From Sphingobium fontiphilum (GTDB lineage: Bacteria > Pseudomonadota > Alphaproteobacteria > Sphingomonadales > Sphingomonadaceae), in NCBI RefSeq assembly GCF_014196635.1, contig NZ_JACIEB010000004.1, positions 186,001 to 250,000 of the forward strand: 64,000 nt of DNA, read 5' to 3'. Shown here piece by piece: positions 7,894 through 17,937 of the stretch (position 1 is its first letter; every line of letters starts with the position of its first letter). The notes below the pieces were generated by a model. That model saw nothing but the letters and a program-made list of their open reading frames with translations. It made no database searches and had not been told where the DNA came from. The translations under genes and the position numbers were made by a program.

Positions 7894-8714
7894 GCGCGGG
7901 CGTGGCGGCGCTGGCGCAGGCGGTCGCCGCTGCACAGGCGAGCGATGATGTGGCGGCCGCGGTTGATCGCATCATGCCGTTCCTGGCCGATACCGGCTGG
8001 CTTGACGCACTGCTGCGCGATGGTTGCAGGGCCATGGCGGCCGATGCCTTGAGCCTTTGGCCGCTGCGCGCATCGCGTTCGGGTGGCGCGCGGCAGTTGC
8101 TGCTTGCGCGGTCGGAACGGATTGTGGCGACCCTGGCCATCATCGACCCGATGGAACCCGGCAAGGCCCTCGAACCGGTCGCCTTTGTCGGTCGACGTCT
8201 CCTTTGCCGCCCGCTCGGCGGTGCGGCGGCGCCAGCGATGCTCTACGAGCTGGCGGACGGCCAGGCGGCGTCGCGCGACATGATCGCTTTGTCGCCCGAC
8301 AAGGTCCATGCCCTCGACGAAAGCCGTTTCGCCTGGCGCTTCATGCCTGCGCGCCGCCCCGTCGTCCTGCTGCGCGCGCACATCGCTGGGCCCGGCCCGG
8401 TGTCGATCCACCGACATGACGGCGCGGATGGCGCGCGCCTCTCCTCCATCCTTGCCGACGAGGAACATGACCGGGCGATGATGATGTTGTCGTTGCTGCG
8501 GATGCAGGGGCGAACCGATGCCGCGGCCCTTTTCCGCGCCGCGCTGGATGCGCCATCGGGGTTGCAGCGATGGGCGGCGATGCGCGAATGGCTGGCGCTC
8601 GACACCGCCGCCGCGCTGCCGGACCTTGCCGCCATGGCCGACGGCGATGCCGACGCGGCGGTGCGCGATGTTGCGCGGCAGACGCTGGACCGCGCGCAGC
8701 CATGCCCCGCCTGA
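7890..8714 (+). CDS. HEAT-like protein, apparent non-catalytic relative of the next gene
   Basis: 274 residues from TTG at 7890, which overlaps the stop of the peptide gene; GTG at 7902 is the alternative. The N-terminal part is helical, the centre (about 90-190) is beta-rich, and the end (195-265) reads like HEAT repeats (LQRWAAMREWLAL, PDLAAMADGDADAAVRDVARQTL). The segment VVLLRAHIAGPGPVSIHRHDG aligns by eye with VLLYRAHRDIHVQRPPARMSIS of the following protein, so the two look like diverged paralogues. The HxH metal cluster seen there is missing here. Function unknown. It overlaps the next gene by 13 bases. Confidence 0.7.
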   Translation: MSAGVAALAQAVAAAQASDDVAAAVDRIMPFLADTGWLDALLRDGCRAMAADALSLWPLRASRSGGARQLLLARSERIVATLAIIDPMEPGKALEPVAFVGRRLLCRPLGGAAAPAMLYELADGQAASRDMIALSPDKVHALDESRFAWRFMPARRPVVLLRAHIAGPGPVSIHRHDGADGARLSSILADEEHDRAMMMLSLLRMQGRTDAAALFRAALDAPSGLQRWAAMREWLALDTAAALPDLAAMADGDADAAVRDVARQTLDRAQPCPA

Positions 8715-9604
8715 TCGCAGGGCCGCCGCCCGCCGCGCCCGTCGACGTCGATGCGCTGGTCGACCATTGCGAATCGGCCGCCTTCGACCCCCGCGATCGC
8801 GAGAGCCTGGCCGCCGCCGCCCCCATGCTCCGCGCGCTGGCGGCCAACCGTCATTTTCTGGCCGACATGGCTATGGCGGAACTCAAGACCCGCTGCGCCG
8901 GGCAGCGGCGCGACAATCCCTATTCGGCTCAGGTCATGCTGTTGCGCCCGCCGCGCGGCAAATATGTACTGCGCGCCGCCTTCTGGCCATCGGCGCGCGA
9001 CCATGTGATGCGCGCCAAGGGGGCAGCCGCCTTCCTCTATCATGTGCCGCACGACCATGGCTTCGATTTCCTGACGGTCGGCTATCTGGGGCCGGGCTAT
9101 TGGTCCGATTATTATGAGCATGACGGGACTTTGCTGGGCCTGCCGGGCGAGAAGGCGGCGCTGCGGCATGTCGAAAGCAGCGCCCTATGCGAAGGGCGCG
9201 TGCTGCTCTATCGCGCGCACCGCGACATCCATGTCCAGCGCCCGCCCGCCCGGATGTCGATTTCGCTCAATATCCTCACCAGCCTGCCCGATCAGGGCTG
9301 GCGACGGCAATATCGGTTCGATCTGGAGAATGGCTGCGTCGCCGAGTGCATGACCATCTCCAGCGCGCAGATGCTGCTGGAACTGGCGGTCGAAACCGGC
9401 ATGGCCGAAGGAATCGACCTTGCCCGACACTTTGCGCGCCTTCACCCGGACGACGCCATGCGGCTGACGGCTTGGCGGGCGCTGGCCCCGGATGCGCCCG
9501 ATGCAGCCGCCGACCATTGGGAGGAAGGCGCGCGCAACGGCAGCGCGCTCGTTCGCGCGGCCAGCGCCAAGGCTTTGAAACTGATCGAAAATGGACCGGG
9601 TTGA
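8702..9604 (+). CDS. Cupin-like putative metalloprotein with C-terminal HEAT-like region
   Basis: 300 residues from ATG at 8702. Candidate metal ligands cluster as in a cupin: YHVPHDHGFDF (H114, H117, H119), EHDGT (H140) and RAHRDIHV (H173, H177), set in beta-rich sequence. Residues 220-298 are helical and HEAT-like (AMRLTAWRALAPDAPDAAADHW). This fits an iron-dependent oxygenase-type or related cupin enzyme, but no substrate can be named. It overlaps both neighbours (13 bp upstream, 14 bp downstream), which places it firmly in the operon with the 45-residue peptide. Confidence 0.7.
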   Translation: MPRLIAGPPPAAPVDVDALVDHCESAAFDPRDRESLAAAAPMLRALAANRHFLADMAMAELKTRCAGQRRDNPYSAQVMLLRPPRGKYVLRAAFWPSARDHVMRAKGAAAFLYHVPHDHGFDFLTVGYLGPGYWSDYYEHDGTLLGLPGEKAALRHVESSALCEGRVLLYRAHRDIHVQRPPARMSISLNILTSLPDQGWRRQYRFDLENGCVAECMTISSAQMLLELAVETGMAEGIDLARHFARLHPDDAMRLTAWRALAPDAPDAAADHWEEGARNGSALVRAASAKALKLIENGPG

Positions 9605-10292
9605 CCTTGCCTCGCCGCATTGTTTTGCGGTGCAATATCGGCGGCAGCGATGGTGGAGTTGGGCGGGCTTGGGCCAGAAAATGCTGGACGGATGGGGGCT
9701 GGGGGCGGAATTCGCGCCGCTGGCCCATGCGCTGGGCCTCCGGGGATTTGCCGTCAACCCGGTGTCGCCCTCACAGGATATGGCCTCGGCCCTGCGTCTC
9801 GACGGGCTGCACATCCTGTGGCAGCGCGACGACGATCCGTCGATGCGGGCGGCGGCGTTCGACGATGGCGCCGACGAGGTGGTGGGGCCATGGATGGACG
9901 TGGGCGAGGCCGCCGCGCGAATCATCCGCCTGATCGAACGAATCAGGGCGCGAAACCGGACCAGCGGTGACGCGCATATTCATTGCGGCGACCTGACCAT
10001 CGGGTTGATCGACCGGGCGGTGGCGCGATCCGGGCGTCCCATCGACCTGCTGGCGCGCGAATATGCGCTGCTGCTCTGCCTCGCCCGGCGGCCGGGCCGC
10101 ACGGTCAGCCGGATGGAATTGCTGCGCGATGTATGGCGGCTGGATTTCGATCCCGGCACCAACCGGGTTGAGGTGCACATGTCGCGCCTGCGCGCCAAGA
10201 TTGATCGCGGTTTCCCCCGGCCATTGCTTCACACGGTGAAGGGGCGGGGCTATGCGCTCTGCGTCAGCGCCGACGGCATCTTGTCGGCGTAG
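9591..10292 (+). CDS. Winged-helix (OmpR/PhoB-type) regulator with degenerate receiver
   Basis: 233 residues. Residues 130-226 are a winged-helix domain of the OmpR/PhoB type (REYALLLCLARRPGRTVSRMELLRDVW, NRVEVHMSRLRAKI, HTVKGRGYAL). The first 120 residues keep the tail of a receiver fold (AFDDGADEVVGPWMDVGEAAARIIRLIERIRARNR), but I see no convincing phospho-acceptor Asp and there is no partner kinase. It probably controls the operon it ends. Its 3' end overlaps the convergent L,D-transpeptidase gene by 43 bp. Confidence 0.8.
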   Translation: MDRVDLASPHCFAVQYRRQRWWSWAGLGQKMLDGWGLGAEFAPLAHALGLRGFAVNPVSPSQDMASALRLDGLHILWQRDDDPSMRAAAFDDGADEVVGPWMDVGEAAARIIRLIERIRARNRTSGDAHIHCGDLTIGLIDRAVARSGRPIDLLAREYALLLCLARRPGRTVSRMELLRDVWRLDFDPGTNRVEVHMSRLRAKIDRGFPRPLLHTVKGRGYALCVSADGILSA

Positions 10293-10897
10293 AGCATCCG
10301 GCCGGGGCCGAGCATCCCCAGCACCTGCGGCAGCATGTGCGGCGCCAGTGCGAAGCAGCCTTCGCTGCGGCCCAGCTTGCCCCAGGCCGCGATCTGGTTT
10401 TCGCCGACATAATCGGCGCCGTGGATCACGATGGCGCGGCTTTCGGCGTTGCTGTTCTGGGCGTCGAGGCCGTGCAGGCGCATCGCCGCGCCATGCTGGC
10501 CATCATAGATTTCGCCCGTCTTGAACGCGCCCGCGCAACTGGCCAGCGAATTGGGTTCATTGGAAAAGCGTTGCAGCCAGCCCGAATGGGCCGGGTCCGA
10601 CCCGCGCCCATGGGCGACCAGATAGCTGTGGCTCTGCCCGCTCACCAGGTCGACGATGTGAAAACGCATATCCTTAGACGCCTGCGTGAAATCGGCGATG
10701 GCGATCCGGTCGCGCAGTTCGAACTGGCCCTGATGCTGGTCCAGCGCCGCCTTCGCTCGGTCGAGTAGCCCCGACCAGGGCATATGGGCAAAGGCTGGCG
10801 GGGTTACAGCCGCCATCGCGGCGCGCGCAGCCAGGGGCTGAAACAGGGCGAGGCCAAGGCCGGTGAGGGCGTTTCTTGTAAAGCTGCGGCGATCCAT
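10250..10897 (-). CDS. Murein L,D-transpeptidase catalytic-domain protein (YkuD_2 type)
   Basis: 215 residues. The N-terminus is a twin-arginine-like signal (DRRSFTRNALTGLGLALFQPLAARA). The catalytic region has AIVIHGADYVGENQI (His159) and GRSEGCFAL (Cys181), the His/Ser-Glu-Gly-Cys pattern of the second YkuD family. Such enzymes form or edit 3-3 cross-links, or attach proteins to peptidoglycan in the periplasm. The last 43 bp overlap the end of the convergent winged-helix regulator gene. Confidence 0.87.
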   Translation of the reverse strand: MDRRSFTRNALTGLGLALFQPLAARAAMAAVTPPAFAHMPWSGLLDRAKAALDQHQGQFELRDRIAIADFTQASKDMRFHIVDLVSGQSHSYLVAHGRGSDPAHSGWLQRFSNEPNSLASCAGAFKTGEIYDGQHGAAMRLHGLDAQNSNAESRAIVIHGADYVGENQIAAWGKLGRSEGCFALAPHMLPQVLGMLGPGRMLYADKMPSALTQSA

Positions 10898-10942
10898 TGA
10901 CCGCCACTATAGCGATTTTGCCTGCGCCCTCCAATATCGTCG

Positions 10943-11260
10943 TCAGTCGTCCGATGCCGTCTGGTTGCTCGATTCGTCGACGGGCGCGACCTGTTCGGCG
11001 GGCGGGATGCGCGCGGTCATGCCGACGGCGGCGGCATCGTCCAGCATCTGCTGGTCGGCGTCGACATCGGGCGCGGGGATGGGCGCGACCTTGTTCTCCA
11101 CCGGCGCGGGGGCGGGCGGGGCGACATTTTCCGGGTCGTCCATCACCGGCGGTTCGACCAGATTATTGACGACGGGCGCTTCCTTCTCCGCCTTGCGATC
11201 GCAGGCGGACAGGGCGGCGACACTGATCAGGGCGATGGCGGCAAGGGCGGAACGGCGCAT
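10943..11260 (-). CDS. Small proline-rich lipoprotein
   Basis: 105 residues from ATG at 11260 (MRRSALAAIALISVAALSAC), a lipoprotein signal with lipobox LSAC. The mature part is acidic and Pro/Ala-rich (VAPPAPAPVENKVAPIPAPD) with no recognised domain. It starts 4 bp after the stop of the upstream L,D-transpeptidase, so it is likely co-transcribed with it. Possibly an envelope partner of that enzyme; unproven. Confidence 0.75.
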   Translation of the reverse strand: MRRSALAAIALISVAALSACDRKAEKEAPVVNNLVEPPVMDDPENVAPPAPAPVENKVAPIPAPDVDADQQMLDDAAAVGMTARIPPAEQVAPVDESSNQTASDD

Positions 11261-11264
11261 GGGT

Positions 11265-12728
11265 TCAATCCTTCGATGCGAGAGTAGCGGCGGCGGCGCG
11301 TTCGCTCGACGCCTCGATCTTCTGGGCGAGCAGCTTGTCCCAGCCATAGGGGTCTTCGCGGAAATTCATCGCGCCGTTGCTGCCGGCAAAGGCCGTCCAG
11401 TACAGTAGATAGACGGCGACCTCGCGGGGCAGCGACACGCGCTGGGTCTTGCCCTGGTCGATCAGCGCCTGAATCTGGCCTTCGAGTTCCGGATCGCCCT
11501 GCACCATCATTTCAGCGAGCGCCACCGGCTTTTCCAGCCGTACGCAGCCATGGCTGGCCAGCCGGTCATAGCTGCTGAACTTGCCGCGCGCGGGCGTGTC
11601 GTGCAGGTAGACGGCAAAGGGATTGTCGAAATCGAACTTCAACCGCCCCAGCGCGCTGTTGGGTCCGGCGGGCTGGACGATCCGTTCGCCGCCTTCGGGC
11701 GTTTTCAATATCTTGTATCCCTGCGCGATCAGCGTGCCGCGCCCCTTGGGCCATAGTTCCCGTTTGGCGATGGATGTCGGCACATTCCAGGGCGGGTTGA
11801 CCACGATCGACCGGATGCTGGACGCCAGCATCGGCGTCGCGTTGCTGGGGCTGCCGGTGACGGCGCGCATGGATTTGACCGGCTGGTCCCCTTCGAACAT
11901 GGTGAGGACAGCGGCGGCGATGTTTACCTGAACCCTGTTTTCGGGCAATTGCCGGGGCAGCCAGCGCCACCGTTCCATATTGGCCATGATCGCGCCGATC
12001 CGGTCGGCCACCTGCACATTGAGCGAGGCGAGCGTGCGCGCGTCGAGCTGTCCCGTGGGGTTGAGGCCATAGCGGCGCTGCGCCCGCTGGATCGCGGCGG
12101 ACACGGGCTCGGCCGCGCTGATCTCCTTGTCCTCCATGGCGAGGCGCCGGCGCACGGTGGCGGCGTCCGACTGGGCGGTCAGGCTGGGCCAACCGCCCGC
12201 GTCGCGAATCTGCTCATAGGCGACCAGCCCCTTTCGCAACCCCTCATAACCGGCATAGGGCGGCGTCAGCCCCGCCACCCATTGCGGCAGCCGGTCGGCG
12301 GTGATGGCGGCGGCCAAACCAGGGCGCGGATCGAACGCCGCCGGGCGCAGCGCCCACACCTCCAGGAAATCGGCGGTGTCGACGCGCCCGCGGGTCAGCG
12401 CGCGGGCGCGGTCGAGCACGGCGCTGACCAGCGCGTCGCCGGACAGCGCGCGCGTCGCCCGGTTGCGCGACGACAGCCCCTGTTGCGCGCCCTGTTTCAG
12501 CCAGTCGTTCAGATAGCCCTGCTGCGCTGGGCTCATCGCCGGAATGGGGATGGGCGGCGGGTTCAGATTGGCGGGCGGGGGTGCGACTTCTCCTGTCGTT
12601 GAAGGCAGATCGAGTTGCAGTTGCGGCGCAGGTTCGGCTGGGGGCGGCGTCTGCGCGAGAGCCGTAACGGGGGCGAGCGAAAGGAGCACAGCCTGACCGG
12701 CCTGACGAAGCGGGGAAAGATGGACCAT
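11265..12728 (-). CDS. L,D-transpeptidase, YcbB/LdtD type
   Basis: 487 residues with a signal peptide (VLLSLAPVTALAQ) and a Pro-rich linker, a helical scaffold domain (about 65-200), a peptidoglycan-binding segment (AAIQRAQRRYGLNPTGQLDARTLASLN, 212-237) and a YkuD catalytic domain with YLHDTP (His376) and ASHGCVRL (His393, Cys395). It makes meso-DAP 3-3 cross-links in peptidoglycan, independent of penicillin-binding proteins. It is followed by a small lipoprotein gene and then by a second L,D-transpeptidase. It is divergent from the HDAC-like gene, with a 58-bp gap. Confidence 0.92.
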   Translation of the reverse strand: MVHLSPLRQAGQAVLLSLAPVTALAQTPPPAEPAPQLQLDLPSTTGEVAPPPANLNPPPIPIPAMSPAQQGYLNDWLKQGAQQGLSSRNRATRALSGDALVSAVLDRARALTRGRVDTADFLEVWALRPAAFDPRPGLAAAITADRLPQWVAGLTPPYAGYEGLRKGLVAYEQIRDAGGWPSLTAQSDAATVRRRLAMEDKEISAAEPVSAAIQRAQRRYGLNPTGQLDARTLASLNVQVADRIGAIMANMERWRWLPRQLPENRVQVNIAAAVLTMFEGDQPVKSMRAVTGSPSNATPMLASSIRSIVVNPPWNVPTSIAKRELWPKGRGTLIAQGYKILKTPEGGERIVQPAGPNSALGRLKFDFDNPFAVYLHDTPARGKFSSYDRLASHGCVRLEKPVALAEMMVQGDPELEGQIQALIDQGKTQRVSLPREVAVYLLYWTAFAGSNGAMNFREDPYGWDKLLAQKIEASSERAAAATLASKD

Positions 12729-12786
12729 GGGCCAGCAGATAGCGCAACTTGACTCCCGATCAAACTGGTAGACTGACTATTGGTCG

Positions 12787-13689
12787 ATGCTGCACGTCGT
12801 TCATCATCCCGACTATGTCTTTCCCGCCACGGCGCCCGGTCCCTGGCTCTATGACAAATATGGGCTTGTCATGCTGGCGCTGGAGGAAAGGGGCGTCGCA
12901 ATGACGATCCATCGCCCCGACCCCATGCCGCGTCCCTGGCTGGAGGCGGTGCACGATCCCGAATATGTCGCACAGGTGCTGACGCAGACCGTGCCCGCGC
13001 ACAAGGAACGGCGGATCGGCTTTGCGGTGACCGACCGGGGGGCGCGCCGGGCGCAATTGACGCCCGGCGGCACATGGCTGGCGGCGCGGCTGGCGATGGC
13101 GCACGGCCATGCCGCCAATGCGGCGGGGGGCAGCCATCATGCGCTGGCTGATACAGGCGCGGGCTATTGCGTGTTCAACGACCTTGCCATCGCCGCCCAC
13201 CGGCTGATCGCGGAGGGCGACGCGCGGCGGGTGATGATCGTCGACCTCGACGTGCATCAGGGCGACGGCACGGCGGCGCTGACCGCAGGGCGGGCCGACA
13301 TCTTCACCCTGTCCATCCATGCCGAACGCAATTTCCCCGCGCGCAAGGCGCGCTCGTCGCTGGACATCGGCCTGCCCGACGGGGTGGAGGACGACGCCTA
13401 TCTGGCGTTGCTGGCCGAAACCCTGCCGCGCCTGCTCGACGATTTCGCGCCCGACATCATCCTCTATCAGGCCGGCGTCGACCCGCATCGCGACGACCGG
13501 CTGGGGCGGCTGGCGCTCAGCGATGCAGGGCTGGAGGCGCGCGACCGCTTCGTCATGCGGCAGGCGCGGATTCGCGGCATCCCGCTCGCCAGCACATTGG
13601 GCGGCGGCTATGGACAGGATCGCATGGCCGTCGCGCGCCGCCACGCCGCCAGCATGATCGCGCTGGCCAGCGAGAATGCGGATCAGTGA
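12787..13689 (+). CDS. Histone-deacetylase-family amidohydrolase
   Basis: 300 residues. HDAC/AcuC/acetylpolyamine-amidohydrolase signatures: [12 protein letters not shown] (His117/118), [14 protein letters not shown] (D155, H157 zinc ligands), [26 protein letters not shown] and a terminal TLGGGY loop. In bacteria such enzymes remove acetyl or related acyl groups from small amines or proteins; the substrate cannot be read from sequence. The last 7 bases overlap the convergent membrane protein gene. Confidence 0.92.
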   Translation: MLHVVHHPDYVFPATAPGPWLYDKYGLVMLALEERGVAMTIHRPDPMPRPWLEAVHDPEYVAQVLTQTVPAHKERRIGFAVTDRGARRAQLTPGGTWLAARLAMAHGHAANAAGGSHHALADTGAGYCVFNDLAIAAHRLIAEGDARRVMIVDLDVHQGDGTAALTAGRADIFTLSIHAERNFPARKARSSLDIGLPDGVEDDAYLALLAETLPRLLDDFAPDIILYQAGVDPHRDDRLGRLALSDAGLEARDRFVMRQARIRGIPLASTLGGGYGQDRMAVARRHAASMIALASENADQ

Positions 13690-14255
13690 AGCGTCGGCTC
13701 GCCTGGAAAGGCGTCTGGCATGATTTTGGCGGCGATCAGCACGGCGGCGGCCAGCCCGGCAAAATCGGAGAAGGCGAGGTAGAGGATATAGCCCCAGGGC
13801 GCATGGTTGAAGATCGCCTGGCCGACATGCATCCACAGCACCGCCGCGCCCGCAAAGACGATGCCCAGCCGCGCCCGCGCCGCCATGTCGCCCGCCGCCC
13901 AGCGCAGGGCCAGAGCGATCAGCACGCCGACCAGCAGCGACAGGATGAAGCCGCCCGCCAGCGCGCCGCCATCGGTCACCGGATAGCCATTGCTGTTATA
14001 GAATACCTGCGCGATCGGCCCGCGCCCGAACAAGATCGTCCCTTGCGCCGTCGACGGGTCGGGGATGATGTAGACGCCGGTGCCTCCGGCGTTCAGCGCC
14101 TGCGCCATCGCCGCCTGCAATTGCGCGGCGGCGGCGGGATCGGCGCTGGAAAAGGCGAGGTTGCTGAGCGGCGTGCCCCAGAAGATGAAGCCCACCAGAT
14201 AGAGCGCGAAACCGCCCAGCAGACCCCCCAAAATCGTCTTGCCCATCATCGTCAC
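13683..14255 (-). CDS. Conserved hypothetical membrane protein
   Basis: 190 residues with hydrophobic segments near 7-27, 97-118, 130-147 and 157-176, suggesting four membrane spans and a periplasmic or cytoplasmic loop at 30-95 ([33 protein letters not shown]). I do not recognise the family. It stands alone, convergent with the HDAC-like gene and 63 bp from the end of gmk. Confidence 0.75.
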   Translation of the reverse strand: MTMMGKTILGGLLGGFALYLVGFIFWGTPLSNLAFSSADPAAAAQLQAAMAQALNAGGTGVYIIPDPSTAQGTILFGRGPIAQVFYNSNGYPVTDGGALAGGFILSLLVGVLIALALRWAAGDMAARARLGIVFAGAAVLWMHVGQAIFNHAPWGYILYLAFSDFAGLAAAVLIAAKIMPDAFPGEPTLH

Positions 14256-14317
14256 TCCCCGTTTCGCCAGCTATAAAGGTGCAGGCACAACGCGCGGGAG
14301 TCCAATATTATCCGCGC

Positions 14318-14980
14318 CTATTCCTCGCCATAACGGCTCATGCGGCGGATGAAGCCGATAAGGCCGGTCTGGCGGCTGCGCTTCATCCGTTCGGCGTGCA
14401 GGATCGTGCGGACCTTTTCGAAACAGGCGTCGGCATCGTCGTTGACCAGCACATAGTCATAACCGTCCCAGTGGGCGATTTCGCTGGCGGCGCGGCTCAT
14501 GCGGCCGACGATCACCGCTTCGCTGTCGGTGGCGCGGCCGCGCAGGCGGCGCTCCAGTTCCTCCATCGACGGCGGCAGGATGAACACGCGCACCACGTCG
14601 CCCCCGGCAATCTGGTGCAATTGCTGCGCGCCCTGCCAGTCGATGTCGAACAACACGTCGCGCCCGGCGTCGAGGTCCGCATCCACCGGCGCGCGCGGCG
14701 TGCCGTAGCGATTGCCGAAGACATGCGCCCATTCGAGAAACTCGTGATTGTTCGCCATCGCCCGGAATTGCTCCAGATCGACGAAATGATAATCCTTGCC
14801 GTCGACCTCGCCGGGGCGAATGGGGCGGGTGGTGGCGGACACCGACATGGCCAGATCGGGTTCGGCCTCCAGCAATTTGCGCGCGATGGTGGACTTGCCC
14901 GCGCCCGAAGGCGATGACAGGACGAAGAGCACGCCGCGGCGGCGGAAACCATGGGGATCGGTCAGGGTGCTGTGGGCCAT
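14318..14980 (-). CDS. gmk: Guanylate kinase
   Basis: 220 residues from ATG at 14980; ATG at 14998 would add six residues. It phosphorylates GMP to GDP with ATP. P-loop SSPSGAGKST (22-31), GMP-binding region SVSATTRPIRPGEVDGKDYHFV, then FGNRYGTPRAPVD and the DIDWQGAQQL Walker-B-like segment, all canonical. The C-terminal tail is slightly extended (FIRRMSRYGEE). Confidence 0.97.
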   Translation of the reverse strand: MAHSTLTDPHGFRRRGVLFVLSSPSGAGKSTIARKLLEAEPDLAMSVSATTRPIRPGEVDGKDYHFVDLEQFRAMANNHEFLEWAHVFGNRYGTPRAPVDADLDAGRDVLFDIDWQGAQQLHQIAGGDVVRVFILPPSMEELERRLRGRATDSEAVIVGRMSRAASEIAHWDGYDYVLVNDDADACFEKVRTILHAERMKRSRQTGLIGFIRRMSRYGEE

Positions 14981-15025
14981 GGCCGCTAGTGCCGTCATGC
15001 ACGGCGTTTTGCAAGGGGGGCGGGA

Positions 15026-15592
15026 ATGAAGGCGGGGGCGCGGGATAGGCAAGGCTGGATCGTCGCGGGATTGCTGGCGCTGGCGACCCTCGTCATGCTG
15101 CTCATCATGGGTCGGCCGCCCATCTGCACCTGCGGCGCGGTGGAATTATGGCATGGCGCGATCGACAGCGGCAACAGCCAGCATATCGCCGACTGGTACA
15201 GCCCCAGCCATGTGATCCACGGCTTCCTGTTCTTCGCGGCGGGCTGGTGGCTGCTGCGCCGCGCGCCGCTCGCCTGGCGCTATGCGCTGGCGGTCGGGAT
15301 AGAGGGTTCCTGGGAAATCCTCGAAAACTCGCCGGTCATCATCGACCGTTACCGCACCGCCACCATGGCGCTTGGCTATAGCGGCGACAGCATCCTCAAT
15401 TCGATGAGCGACCTGGCGATGATGAGCATCGGTTTCTGGTTAGCGGCGCGGATGGACTGGCGGGTGACGCTGGCGCTGGCCGTCGCCATGGAATGGCTGA
15501 CGCTGTGGGTGATCCGCGACAATCTGACGCTCAATGTGCTGATGCTGAGCTTTCCGGTCGACGCCATCAAGGCCTGGCAGGCGGGCGGCTGA
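15026..15592 (+). CDS. UPF0314 / DUF2585 membrane protein
   Basis: 188 residues. It matches the UPF0314 family of alphaproteobacteria: MGRPPICTCGAVELWHG, NSQHIADWYSPSHVIHGFLFF, EGSWEILENSPVIIDRYR and SGDSILNSMSD. Several membrane spans. Function unknown. It is divergent from gmk. Confidence 0.9.
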   Translation: MKAGARDRQGWIVAGLLALATLVMLLIMGRPPICTCGAVELWHGAIDSGNSQHIADWYSPSHVIHGFLFFAAGWWLLRRAPLAWRYALAVGIEGSWEILENSPVIIDRYRTATMALGYSGDSILNSMSDLAMMSIGFWLAARMDWRVTLALAVAMEWLTLWVIRDNLTLNVLMLSFPVDAIKAWQAGG

Positions 15593-15599
15593 CGCGCCT

Positions 15600-15956
15600 T
15601 CAGCCCTGCCCGCCCTGTTTGCGCGCGCGCGCCTCGGCGATCAATATGGGCTTGGCCGGAGCGGGCAGAGCCTTCGCCTTGCGTTGGTCCAGTTCACGCT
15701 TGGCTTCGTAAAGCCGCCCGGCCAGATAGGCGCCGGTCACCACCATCGCGCCGACCGGATGCCGCCGGATCAGTTGCTTGGCGCCCATGCCGGCGATCAG
15801 GCCGATGACTCCCTTCTTCCCCGTTTCCGCCGCGACGCGCGCGGCGATGACGGTCGCGCCGATGCCGGCCGCCTTGCGGAGCAGGCCATGGTCCTTCGCT
15901 TTTGCCGGCTTGGCGGCGGGGGGCGCTTCGGCGGCGATCTGTTTCTTCGTCCTCAT
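15600..15956 (-). CDS. Hypothetical protein
   Basis: 118 residues. Basic N- and C-termini flank a Gly/Ala-rich, weakly hydrophobic middle (GIGATVIAARVAAETGKKGVIGLIAGMGAKQLIRRHPVGAMVVTGAYLAGRLYE). It could associate with the membrane. No family recognised. Confidence 0.6.
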   Translation of the reverse strand: MRTKKQIAAEAPPAAKPAKAKDHGLLRKAAGIGATVIAARVAAETGKKGVIGLIAGMGAKQLIRRHPVGAMVVTGAYLAGRLYEAKRELDQRKAKALPAPAKPILIAEARARKQGGQG

Positions 15957-15995
15957 GCCCTCTCCTATACAGCAACGGGTCGAAGCCCGCCACCG

Positions 15996-17381
<1,386 letters not shown>

Positions 17382-17595
17382 TGGAGGGCGCCTTTCAGTT
17401 AAGAATCGTTCGCAAGTTTGGGGCTGATTTAGGGTGAGAAGAAGGAAATCCAAGGGGTTGTGCGGAGAGCGGTGACCGGGGCGGGCTGGTTGGAGGGGAT
17501 GGCGTGTGAAACTTCATTAAGTTCGCCCATGTCGCATATGGAGAGTTAGCGCTGGGGGGCAGTGTAGGACAGCGGGAATTACATTAGCCCTTCAA

Positions 17596-17638
17596 AGCAT
17601 AAGATGCTCGTGTTACCATGCACATCTTGTGTAACACG
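17596..17638. promoter_or_regulatory. Nested palindromes before the toxin-antitoxin operon (operator)
   Basis: Three overlapping inverted repeats lie within 45 bp upstream of the antitoxin start: CGTGTTAC (17609-17616) with GTAACACG (17631-17638), AAGATG (17601-17606) with CATCTT (17623-17628), and AGCAT-AAG-ATGCT (17596-17608). Antitoxins of this type usually repress their own promoter at such sites. Confidence 0.6.
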
Positions 17639-17649
17639 GGAGATGCGGC

Positions 17650-17937
17650 ATGGGTGAAGCGACCTTCACGATACGAGTCGATAATGCGTTAAAGAGGGCC
17701 TTTGCCGACGCGGCCAAGGCCCATGATCGCACGGGCGCGCAATTGATCCGGGATTTCATGCGGGATTATGTTGCCGGGCAGCGCACCGTTGCCGAGCATG
17801 ACATCTGGTTTCGCAGTCAGGTTCAGGCAGGCCTGGATTCCGCCAATGCCGGCCATCTTGTATCCGACGATGAGGTTGAGGCCGATGCGCAGGCATGGCG
17901 GGACGACCTGCGCCACAGGATGGCCGGTCCGGTGTGA
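17650..17937 (+). CDS. Ribbon-helix-helix antitoxin
   Basis: 95 residues, good Shine-Dalgarno GGGAG. The N-terminus FTIRVDNALKRAFADAAKAHDRTGAQLIRDFMRDYV is a ribbon-helix-helix DNA-binding segment; the acidic C-terminal tail (VSDDEVEADAQAWRDDLRHR) would wrap the toxin. The toxin gene starts within its stop codon (GTGA). It probably autorepresses through the palindromes upstream. Confidence 0.88.
   Translation: MGEATFTIRVDNALKRAFADAAKAHDRTGAQLIRDFMRDYVAGQRTVAEHDIWFRSQVQAGLDSANAGHLVSDDEVEADAQAWRDDLRHRMAGPV

Noticed and set aside
11255-11275. GGTTCAATCC resembling a tRNA T-arm
   Set aside because: It lies between the transpeptidase stop and the lipoprotein start; no acceptor stem, anticodon arm or D-arm can be built around it. 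No tRNA or rRNA gene was seen in the window.
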